Source of the DNA: Phycisphaerales bacterium
GTDB taxonomy: Bacteria > Planctomycetota > Phycisphaerae > Sedimentisphaerales > Anaerohalosphaeraceae
NCBI GenBank assembly: GCA_003152975.1
Contig: PMBP01000467.1
Location: 855 to 14,222, forward strand
Reading direction: 5' to 3'
DNA: 13,368 bases
In this document: positions 1 through 6,608 of the stretch, one piece after another
How positions within the stretch are numbered: the stretch's first letter is position 1
Layout: each line of letters opens with the position of its first letter
The notes under the pieces: model-generated
What the model saw: only the letters and a program-made list of their open reading frames with translations
Databases searched by the model: none
Told to the model about the DNA's origin: nothing
Made by a program: the position numbers and the translations under genes

Positions 1-678
1 GACTACAACTGGCGCGTGCTGGCCGAAGAAGGGGGCGAGCTTCGGGCGGTGGCGGATATCGGGACGCACTGGTTGGATCTGATTCATGCGATCACGGGGC
101 TGGAGGCCGAAGAGGTTTGCGCGGATCTTTCGACGGTGCATCCCGTTCGGCAACGGCCCATCGGCGAGGTCCAAACCTTCAAGGGCAAGGAAGACCGGAC
201 GGAAATCAAACGCGAGCCGGTGAACATTCGAACGGAAGATTACGGATGCATTATGATCCGATTTCGGGGCAGGGCTCGGGGTTGCCTGTGGGTCTCGCAG
301 GTGACGGCGGGCCGGAAGAACTGCCTGCGATATGAGCTTTCGGGGGCCAACGAATCGCTGGCCTGGTGCAGTGAACAGCCCAACGAGATGTGGATCGGCC
401 ACCGCGAACGGCCCAATGAGCTATTGCTGCGGGACCCGTCCCTGGTCGGCGACGCGGCCCGAAAGTTCATCCACTATCCCGGCGGCCACAACGAGGGGTT
501 CCCGGACACCTTCAAGCAGTGCTTCCGGGCATTTTATGACGCGATTCGGTCGGGCAAGCCGGCCGACGGAGGATACCCGACCTTCACGGACGGGCATCGG
601 GAAATTGTTTTGTGCGAGGCGATTTTGAAAAGCCACCGCCAACGATCATGGGTTCAGGTACAGGGAGTCCAGGTATGA
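1..678 (+). CDS. Gfo/Idh/MocA family oxidoreductase, 3' part (5' end outside window)
   Basis: The reading frame is open from base 1 to the TGA at 676-678, giving 225 visible C-terminal residues. The N-terminal NAD(P)-binding Rossmann domain lies upstream of the window. Near the start of the visible part is the family signature: EEGG at residues 9-12, then [10 protein letters not shown] at 18-27, where His23 sits at the conserved D-x-G-x-H-x-x-D position of the substrate and catalytic site. The rest fits the alpha/beta C-terminal domain, ending with [19 protein letters not shown], the usual closing helix of these enzymes. Members oxidise or reduce sugars, inositols and sugar acids with NAD(P) in the cytoplasm; the substrate here is unknown. 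The stop overlaps the next start (ATGA at 675-678), so the gene is probably co-transcribed and translationally coupled with a sugar isomerase-like gene. The family is firm, the substrate is not. Confidence 0.9.
   Translation, partial: DYNWRVLAEEGGELRAVADIGTHWLDLIHAITGLEAEEVCADLSTVHPVRQRPIGEVQTFKGKEDRTEIKREPVNIRTEDYGCIMIRFRGRARGCLWVSQVTAGRKNCLRYELSGANESLAWCSEQPNEMWIGHRERPNELLLRDPSLVGDAARKFIHYPGGHNEGFPDTFKQCFRAFYDAIRSGKPADGGYPTFTDGHREIVLCEAILKSHRQRSWVQVQGVQV
662..667 (+). promoter_or_regulatory. Ribosome binding site for the isomerase-like gene
   Basis: AGGGAG lies seven bases before the ATG at 675. It decides the start: a more upstream in-frame ATG at 612 would add 21 residues that overlap the previous gene and do not resemble the family. 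The protein beginning [12 protein letters not shown] at 675 has the usual first TIM-barrel strand at its N-terminus. Confidence 0.6.
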
Positions 679-1589
679 AACTCGGATTTGTCAGTGCAAT
701 TTTACCGGATTTGGGGCTCGAAGAGGTCGTGGATTTCGCGGCCAAGGAGGGCTTCGCGTGCGTGGAGCTGATGTGCTGGCCGAAGGGCAAGGCCGAGCGG
801 CGATACGCGGGCGTGACCCATGTGGATGTCGCGACGCTGGACAAGGCCGGGGCCGAGTCGATCCTGGCGCTGATGGAATCGACGGGCGTGGAGATCAGCG
901 GGCTTGGCTACTACCCCAATCCGCTGACGCCCAATGCGGCCGAATCGAAACTTTATGTCCAGCACATCAAGAAGGTCATCGCCGCCGCACGGATGCTGAA
1001 GGTCAATCGGATGAACACCTTCGTCGGGCGGGACTGGACAAAGTCGGTGGATGACAACTGGCCGCGATTTCTGAAGGTCTGGACGCCGCTGATCCGCTAT
1101 GCGGAAGACCAGGGCGTCAAGGTCGGCATCGAGAATTGCCCGATGTTCTTCACCAACGACGAGTGGCCCGGCGGCAAGAACCTGGCAACCTGTCCGGCGA
1201 TCTGGGACCGGATGTTCAACGACATCGACAGCAAAAACTTCGGGCTGAATTTTGACCCGTCGCATTTTGTCTGGCAGGAGATGGATTACATTTCCGTGCT
1301 GCGGGAATACGCTTCCAAGCTGTTCCACATCCACGCCAAGGACGCCCGGCTGGATCGTGACAAGCTCAACCGCGTGGGGTTGCTGGCCAATCCCAGTCAA
1401 TACCACACGCCGAAACTGCCGGGGCTGGGCGATGTCAACTGGGGTCGGTTCCTGGCGGTGTTGGGCGAGACGGGCTATCGCGGGCCGGTCTGCATCGAGG
1501 TCGAAGACCGGGTGTATGAAGGGTCCGTGGAGCTTCGCAAGGCCGCACTGCGCCAGAGCGGACGACACCTCAAGCAGTTTATGCCGTAG
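675..1589 (+). CDS. Sugar phosphate isomerase/epimerase (xylose isomerase-like TIM barrel)
   Basis: This is a 304-residue protein of the AP-endonuclease-2/xylose isomerase-like TIM-barrel superfamily, which interconverts keto- and aldo-sugars or epimerises them with a divalent metal. The first strand is [10 protein letters not shown]. The metal-site residues expected for the family are visible: Glu153 in VGIENCP, Asp194 and His197 in NFDPSH, His218 and His220 in FHIHAKDA, and Glu275 in CIEVED. The spacing and length (about 280-310) are typical, and nothing looks broken. It overlaps the preceding oxidoreductase by four bases and is followed after 15 bases by deoC, so the three genes probably form one catabolic operon. 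In Planctomycetota and Verrucomicrobiota such proteins often pair with Gfo/Idh/MocA enzymes, some as 3-keto-glycoside processing partners. The family is confident; the exact substrate (inosose, a keto-sugar or a sugar phosphate) is unknown. Confidence 0.9.
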   Translation: MKLGFVSAILPDLGLEEVVDFAAKEGFACVELMCWPKGKAERRYAGVTHVDVATLDKAGAESILALMESTGVEISGLGYYPNPLTPNAAESKLYVQHIKKVIAAARMLKVNRMNTFVGRDWTKSVDDNWPRFLKVWTPLIRYAEDQGVKVGIENCPMFFTNDEWPGGKNLATCPAIWDRMFNDIDSKNFGLNFDPSHFVWQEMDYISVLREYASKLFHIHAKDARLDRDKLNRVGLLANPSQYHTPKLPGLGDVNWGRFLAVLGETGYRGPVCIEVEDRVYEGSVELRKAALRQSGRHLKQFMP

Positions 1590-1604
1590 GGGATACAGGA
1601 TAAT

Positions 1605-2291
1605 ATGGACTATACATATCTCGATATCGCCAAGATGATCGACCACTCGCTGCTGAATCCGACGCTGACGGATCGGCAACTCGAGGAAGGATGCCAACTG
1701 GCTTTGCAGTACGACACGGCCAGCGTGTGCATTCTTCCGTATTCCCTCCGCCGATGCGCCGAGATCCTGCGGGGAAGCCGGGTCAAGGCCAGCACGACCA
1801 TCGGATTTCCGCATGGCGGGCACGCGACGGCCGTCAAGGTCGCCGAGGCCCTGCAGGCCCTGGCCGACGGCGGCGAGGAACTGGACATGGTAGTCAACAT
1901 CAGCAAGGTTCTCAGCGGCGACTGGGACTATGTCCGCCGGGACATCGCAGCGGTGATCGAACCGACGCACAAGGCCGGGCAGAAGGTTAAGGTGATCTTC
2001 GAGAATTGCTACCTCAACGACGAGCAGAAGATTCGGCTGTGCCGGATCTGCAGCGAGCTCAACGCCGACTGGGTCAAGACCTCGACCGGGTACGGAACCG
2101 GCGGGGCGACCTTGGAGGATTTGACGCTGATGCGAAAGCACGCCGCGCCGCGGGTGCAGGTCAAGGCGGCCGGCGGCATCAGGGACCTGGACGCCCTGCT
2201 GGCGGTTCGCGCCATCGGCGTGACACGCTCCGGGGCGACGAAAACCCGCGAGATGCTCGACGAGTGCAAACGCCGACTGGGAACGATATGA
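1605..2291 (+). CDS. deoC: Deoxyribose-phosphate aldolase
   Basis: This 228-residue class I aldolase cleaves 2-deoxy-D-ribose 5-phosphate to glyceraldehyde 3-phosphate and acetaldehyde through a Schiff base, in the cytoplasm. All key residues are seen: Asp94 in EELDMVVN, Lys158 in DWVKTSTGYG (the Schiff-base lysine) and Lys187 in VKAAGGIR, which matches the catalytic Asp/Lys/Lys set of the E. coli enzyme. The glycine-rich phosphate-binding stretch SGATKT is near the C-terminus. Length is normal for the short bacterial form. The start at 1605 has CAGGA four bases upstream. It is the last gene of the plus-strand operon behind an oxidoreductase and an isomerase-like gene, not beside deoA, deoB or deoD. 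It may therefore act in cleaving another deoxy-sugar phosphate; that is inference. The gene ends 110 bases from the convergent fliD. Confidence 0.93.
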   Translation: MDYTYLDIAKMIDHSLLNPTLTDRQLEEGCQLALQYDTASVCILPYSLRRCAEILRGSRVKASTTIGFPHGGHATAVKVAEALQALADGGEELDMVVNISKVLSGDWDYVRRDIAAVIEPTHKAGQKVKVIFENCYLNDEQKIRLCRICSELNADWVKTSTGYGTGGATLEDLTLMRKHAAPRVQVKAAGGIRDLDALLAVRAIGVTRSGATKTREMLDECKRRLGTI

Positions 2292-2401
2292 GGATATAGG
2301 AGATAGGATTTAGAAAAAGAACCTCTCGGACCACGCAATGACACCGATCCGTCGGGAACGCCGCATCCCCCCTCTATATCCTAACGACAATATCCGATAT
2401 C
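2291..2401. repeat. Convergent intergenic region with short inverted ATAGGA/GATAT repeats
   Basis: This gap between the converging deoC and fliD genes contains AGGATATAG at 2291-2299 and its perfect reverse complement CTATATCCT at 2374-2382, 74 bases apart. Further related units flank them: ATAGGA copies around 2296-2309 on the plus strand, and ATAGGATATCGGATAT read on the minus strand across the fliD end. The base composition is much more AT-rich than the adjacent genes. The arms are too far apart and too AT-rich to be a typical rho-independent terminator, and I see no GC-rich hairpin with a T-run for either gene. It could be a degenerate extragenic repeat element. No promoter or small gene is evident. 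Confidence 0.45.
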
Positions 2402-4489
2402 CTATTTGGCCATCGCGGTCACGGAACTCATCTGTTGCTGAAGCTCGGTAAGCGTTTTTTCCAAGCGTGCATACTGCGCGACCAGTCGTTCTCGTTCTTT
2501 ATCCAGCCGAGTTTGCTCTTCCGTAATCCGTTCGTTTTGATTCTTGATGGTCAGCTCGATCGATTTGGTCGTGATGGGAATGCTGCCATTGACGGAGTTT
2601 AGATTGGTGTTGAGGACATCGTACGCCGCTCCGGCAAATCCCTGCTTGATAGAGATCGTGGACTGCAGCGGGGTACCGGAGGTCTGGCTGACATCGACGG
2701 TGAATTGCAAACTGTTTTCCGCATATATAGGATAGCCACTGCTGTTAAATGTGGAATTGCCGGTTACGACATTCCCGCTGAAAGTGGCGTTGCGCCAGGC
2801 GGTCTCGCCGGCCTTGCGGATCTGGGCAGAGGTGATCGCCGAGCCATTTCCAAAGACGCGGACTTCGTATTGTCCGGCGGTGGTATATTTGTTGGCGGAA
2901 TTGAATTTGATCGCATCGTTGGTGGAGTCGCCGGCCTTGTCGGTGCCGATCAGAGACAGGACTCCGGTGTAATCCTTGACGACGGCCGTGTCAAAGACCG
3001 TCGAATCCAACTCAAGTTGGCCATCGGCATTCAACTTGAGGCCGATATCGGCGGGTGTCGTGAAACTGTCCTGGGAGCCGAAACCCTTTGTGGTCGTGGA
3101 AAACGGCAATTTCATTTGGCTCCAAATACTCAGGACATTGTATTCCGTTGAGAGAACGCCGCGGGTCTTGCCATCGGCGTCAAATGCGGTATTGTCCTTA
3201 ATGTAGGTCACGGCGGAATTGAAACTGGTGACTAGGGCGTTGATTTTGGTTTTTAGGGCTTCGGTGTCGCGGGTGAGGTTGACCTCGATGGAATCATAGC
3301 CGGTTCCATTGGAGGTGGTGTCATGCAGATGCAGCGTCACGCCGGAGATGACATCATCGATGGTGTTGGAACTGCGACTGATCCAGTTGTCGGCGCCGGT
3401 CGGATAGTCGTCCACCTTGATCAAACTGTCCTGGGCGCTCCGGGTCTCGGTAAAGGTCCCGGGGGCGAAAGCCACGACGCTGGCCGAGATGTTCCCTCCC
3501 GCCTGGCCGTCCTGGGCAAGGTTCGGCGGAATCCACGAAGCGGTCGATCCCGTTCCGGGCACAAAGCTCAGCGCCAGGGTCATGTTGCTGGCGCCGGAGG
3601 TTTTGTCCGTCATACGAATGACGCCGTCTTCGTAACTGGCGACGGCGGTTTGCACGCCGCTGGTCTTGAAGGCCTCGTTGACCTGGGTCAATAGATCGTC
3701 AATCGTGGTGTAATGCGTGACATCGAAGTAGTAATCCACGGGGGTATTAATGTCGTGGCGATTGCCTGTCACATGGATCTGGTCGGGGGTCGAGCCGCTC
3801 TCCATCGCGCTGGAACCGTCCAGATCCTCGATTTTGGTGCTGACGGCGGCGTTGTCTCCGTTGGTCTGAAGGGCCGTACCGGCTTTCCAAATTTCCGTGT
3901 TTTTGGAATTGACGGTGATCTGGTAATCCGAACCGCTGTCTTTTCCGCTGAGGACCAGGTGATAGGCGTTGCCGGTACCGCTGTCGTATTTGAGAACACC
4001 GGCCGTCACGCCGGGATTGTTGGTGTCGTTGTTGATCAAGCCGACCATGTCATCCAGCGTGGTCGTAGCGGTGGTCTGGATGACCAGTTCCTTATTGTTG
4101 TAGGAGAAAATGAAGTTACCCGCGCCGACATAGGCGGTGGAATTGGACACGCCGCTGTGGACCCATCGTTCGGCGGTGGCCAGTTGCTTGACTTTGATCG
4201 AATGGTTCCCTTCGCAGGCCTCATCCGACGCCTCGGCCGTGATGATGTCCGAATCGCTGGTCACGGCCTTGAATGTCTTCAGGACGCTGCTGTCATCGAG
4301 GGCGGCCACGGAGGTCTTCACCGAGGTGAGTGATGTTTGTAGATCCGAATAGGCCGTTTTCTTGGTCTCATCGACGGTCAGATCCGCTTTCATCATGTTG
4401 ATCTTGGTGCTGTCGGCCGCAATGAGCTGATCGATGATCTTGGCCGTGTCGAGGCCGGTTGACAAACCTGGAAAATTAATTGTGCCCAT
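2402..4489 (-). CDS. fliD: Flagellar hook-associated protein 2, filament cap FliD
   Basis: This 695-residue FliD is the cap protein that assembles at the filament tip and helps flagellin subunits fold into place after export. The N-terminus INFPGLSTGLDTAKIIDQLI (residues 4-23) is the typical FliD_N start, and FliD_N runs to about 105. Two flagellin-IN-like segments follow (about 138-195 and 255-310). FliD_C begins near 374 (NTIDDVISGVTLHLHD, then LTRDTEALKTKINALVTSFNSAV) and ends in a long coiled coil at 641-690. There is no cleaved signal peptide, as expected for type III flagellar export. The protein is longer than the roughly 450-500 residues of enteric FliD, the extra length being in the central D2/D3-type domains. 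A single cysteine, Cys92, is unusual for an extracellular filament protein. It is the last gene of a glycosyltransferase operon, 10 bases after the 701-residue enzyme, which points to a link between cap or filament assembly and glycosylation. Confidence 0.95.
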   Translation of the reverse strand: MGTINFPGLSTGLDTAKIIDQLIAADSTKINMMKADLTVDETKKTAYSDLQTSLTSVKTSVAALDDSSVLKTFKAVTSDSDIITAEASDEACEGNHSIKVKQLATAERWVHSGVSNSTAYVGAGNFIFSYNNKELVIQTTATTTLDDMVGLINNDTNNPGVTAGVLKYDSGTGNAYHLVLSGKDSGSDYQITVNSKNTEIWKAGTALQTNGDNAAVSTKIEDLDGSSAMESGSTPDQIHVTGNRHDINTPVDYYFDVTHYTTIDDLLTQVNEAFKTSGVQTAVASYEDGVIRMTDKTSGASNMTLALSFVPGTGSTASWIPPNLAQDGQAGGNISASVVAFAPGTFTETRSAQDSLIKVDDYPTGADNWISRSSNTIDDVISGVTLHLHDTTSNGTGYDSIEVNLTRDTEALKTKINALVTSFNSAVTYIKDNTAFDADGKTRGVLSTEYNVLSIWSQMKLPFSTTTKGFGSQDSFTTPADIGLKLNADGQLELDSTVFDTAVVKDYTGVLSLIGTDKAGDSTNDAIKFNSANKYTTAGQYEVRVFGNGSAITSAQIRKAGETAWRNATFSGNVVTGNSTFNSSGYPIYAENSLQFTVDVSQTSGTPLQSTISIKQGFAGAAYDVLNTNLNSVNGSIPITTKSIELTIKNQNERITEEQTRLDKERERLVAQYARLEKTLTELQQQMSSVTAMAK

Positions 4490-4494
4490 TGCAA

Positions 4495-4502
4495 TCTCCT
4501 TA
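4495..4502 (-). promoter_or_regulatory. fliD ribosome binding site built on the upstream stop codon
   Basis: On the minus strand the sequence reads TAAGGAGATTGCAATG. The TAA stop of the upstream glycosyltransferase gene (4500-4502) is the first part of a near-perfect Shine-Dalgarno TAAGGAG, followed by a six-base spacer from the end of AGGAGA-type pairing to the fliD ATG at 4487-4489. This supports the fliD start and suggests translational coupling. Confidence 0.75.
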
Positions 4503-6605
4503 CCTCGTCGAAACCAGCCGTGGAGTTCCGGCGTGGGAATCGGAAAGTGTTTGTTGAACCGATGCGGGTTGTCCCAACTCTGCGAGCAACCGTTCGGCGT
4601 TGGTATTGGGATTCAGATTCAGTTCGGCCCGACAGGCCGCGACGGCCTGGTCCGGACGGCCGATCCGCACGAACGCGACGGCCCGCGCATAGTCGATGCC
4701 GGGCAGCGCGGCGTTCCCGCGGCGAACCTCGTCGAAATAGACCAGGGCCTCGTCGGGCCTTCCGATCTTGAGGCGATCCACGCCGCAACGGAACATCGCC
4801 GTCGTCCGTTGATTTCCGGTCATACCCCAGACCGATTGAGCCGTCTTGCCCGAAGCCGCCAGCGAGTCGATCAGGAGCGAACGATACCGATCGCCCCGCT
4901 GCGCAAACGGTTCGCCGAACCGCCCCGCGTGGGTCTGGGCATGCGCGTAAAAAGTCATCATCAGAAATTCGTAGTAGTGCAGCGCCCGCTCCGCCGGATC
5001 GCCGCATTGCGACAGTTGCGGGCACAGGACTTCGGCCGGGTAGAGCGAGACCATCTCGTCGAGGACGGCGGCGGTGATTTCGTTTCGCTGCCGGAATTTT
5101 CGCGACAGGCCGCCGGAACTGACTCGATAGTAATAGGGCCGGCTGGCCGATACCCTGCTGAAACGGATGTGAGGAGAATTTCGGCAGAGAAATGCGAAAT
5201 CCGCGGCGGTCTCCACCTCCCGATACACACCCACCCTGTCGTACAACGACCGGCGAACCAGACTGCCCGGTTCAGGAACGACGCTTTTGCCCAGCGAGAA
5301 AAGGACGGGGGTCAGGGCATGGCCATCGGTGATATCGTCGTAGCGCCAAACGACGCCCGTGGGTTGGCGGAATTCATCGACCAGGGTCAGGCCGGCCGGA
5401 TAATAGTAGTCCGCATCCGGGTGTTGTTCGGCATGGGCAACCATGGCCTCAATGTACCCCGGCGTGATGGAGTCGTCGGAGTCAACGACCAAAAGGAATT
5501 GCCCCCGCGCCTCGCGGATGGCCCGATTCCGGGCCGCGGCATAGTTCTTGTGTTCCTGATAAACATAACGGATCCGGGGATCCTTATATCCGTTGACGAT
5601 GGCCGCGGTGGAATCGGTACTGCCGTCATCGACCACGACCAGTTCGAACGGTTCATAGTTCTGCGCCAGAACCGACTCGATCGCAAGACGAATATGCCCT
5701 TCGGCATTCCATGCGGCCATTTCCACCGTCACCAGCGGCCGTGCGGGCGAAGCTGCATTACCTGGATTCCGGATTGGTAATTCGACTTCCTGGTGGCAGG
5801 AAACGGGGACAAAGCCGACATACCGGCTGACATCGATGCTCGCTCCCAGATCGAAAAGGCCCGCCAGATGCTGCGCCGTGTGCTGCGGATTGCCGCCGGC
5901 GCGATTGGGGCAGGTGGTCTGAACGATATTGATGGGATTGCAGAAGGCGACGGATTGCTCAAAGCACAACAAAGCGGGCCGGGCCGCGGCATAGAGCTGC
6001 GCGTTGGCAGCCATGAGGCCTTCCAGCGTATTGGGGTTGGCAAAGGGCAATTGCTCCAGCAGCGGCGCCAGTTCGGCCGTTCGGTAGAGACTGCTGGAGA
6101 CCTCCAATGGATAGCCGAAATCGTGAGGGGCACCGGGCCAGAAATATTTCATGATCCCCGGCGCGACCGGAATGAACCCAGGTTGTGCCGGCGGAACATC
6201 CCGCATGTAGCAACGATGAATGTTGCGACCCAAGCGAAGCGAAAAGCCAAGGGCGTCGCCGTTGTGCCGCAGCGACTCCAGAATGGTATCCAGGCGAAAC
6301 TCCCGGACGAAGAGATTGTCGTCCACGAGAAAGAGGATGTGCCGACAGGTACCCAGCGAATGAAGGACCTGCGATCGAAAGTCCGTCTCGGGCATAAACC
6401 GGACTTGCGGAAACCGGGAAGCCAGAACAGCGTATTGCCGTTGATGCGTCGCATCGGAGGCCTTGTACAATACGGACAGCCGGAGCGCATCGGCATCGCG
6501 GCCATGCAGGAGGAATGATTCGATCGCCGCCTGCAATTGCATCGCGCGATCCTTACTGAATATCAGACCTGCAATATTCAATTTGGTTGTACTCTCCGTG
6601 TTCAT
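4500..6605 (-). CDS. Two-module glycosyltransferase with TPR-like tail
   Basis: This 701-residue cytoplasmic-type protein has no signal peptide or membrane segment. Module 1 (about 8-270) begins IAGLIFSKDRAMQLQAAIES and has LFLVDDN at 91-97, like a GT-A fold with an acidic metal-site motif; I do not recognise a precise family for it. Module 2 (about 290-500) is a clear family 2 glycosyltransferase: VTVEMAAWNAEGHIRLAIES, VVVDDGSTDST at 323-333, NYAAARNRAI at 354-363 and VDSDDS at 374-379 as the DxD site. The tail (about 598-675) has two TPR-like helix pairs, RCGVDRLKIGRPDEALVYF and RAVAFVRIGRPDQAVAACRA. It probably transfers sugars from nucleotide-sugar donors to a flagellar protein or glycan. 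The ATG is only three bases after the stop of the preceding gene and has just a weak, distant GGGTG, so translation probably depends on reinitiation. It is followed 10 bases later by fliD. The glycosyltransferase call is secure; donor and acceptor are unknown. Confidence 0.88.
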   Translation of the reverse strand: MNTESTTKLNIAGLIFSKDRAMQLQAAIESFLLHGRDADALRLSVLYKASDATHQRQYAVLASRFPQVRFMPETDFRSQVLHSLGTCRHILFLVDDNLFVREFRLDTILESLRHNGDALGFSLRLGRNIHRCYMRDVPPAQPGFIPVAPGIMKYFWPGAPHDFGYPLEVSSSLYRTAELAPLLEQLPFANPNTLEGLMAANAQLYAAARPALLCFEQSVAFCNPINIVQTTCPNRAGGNPQHTAQHLAGLFDLGASIDVSRYVGFVPVSCHQEVELPIRNPGNAASPARPLVTVEMAAWNAEGHIRLAIESVLAQNYEPFELVVVDDGSTDSTAAIVNGYKDPRIRYVYQEHKNYAAARNRAIREARGQFLLVVDSDDSITPGYIEAMVAHAEQHPDADYYYPAGLTLVDEFRQPTGVVWRYDDITDGHALTPVLFSLGKSVVPEPGSLVRRSLYDRVGVYREVETAADFAFLCRNSPHIRFSRVSASRPYYYRVSSGGLSRKFRQRNEITAAVLDEMVSLYPAEVLCPQLSQCGDPAERALHYYEFLMMTFYAHAQTHAGRFGEPFAQRGDRYRSLLIDSLAASGKTAQSVWGMTGNQRTTAMFRCGVDRLKIGRPDEALVYFDEVRRGNAALPGIDYARAVAFVRIGRPDQAVAACRAELNLNPNTNAERLLAELGQPASVQQTLSDSHAGTPRLVSTR

Positions 6606-6608
6606 CGT

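Noticed and set aside
612..674. Longer start for the isomerase-like gene at 612
   Set aside because: It would overlap the previous gene by 67 bases and add a non-family N-terminus; the ATG at 675 has AGGGAG seven bases upstream and begins with the expected first barrel strand.
702..2141. 479-codon open frame on the minus strand opposite the isomerase-like and deoC genes
   Set aside because: It is antisense to two clearly conserved enzymes. It has no recognisable domain, and such frames arise from GC-rich third codon positions.
2311..2365. Possible rho-independent terminator between deoC and fliD
   Set aside because: Only two- to three-pair GC stems could be found near the short A/T run; no convincing hairpin followed by a T-run on either strand.
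4434..5780. 448-codon open frame on the plus strand opposite the 701-residue glycosyltransferase
   Set aside because: Antisense shadow; it also crosses the fliD start and the gene junction, and shows no motif.
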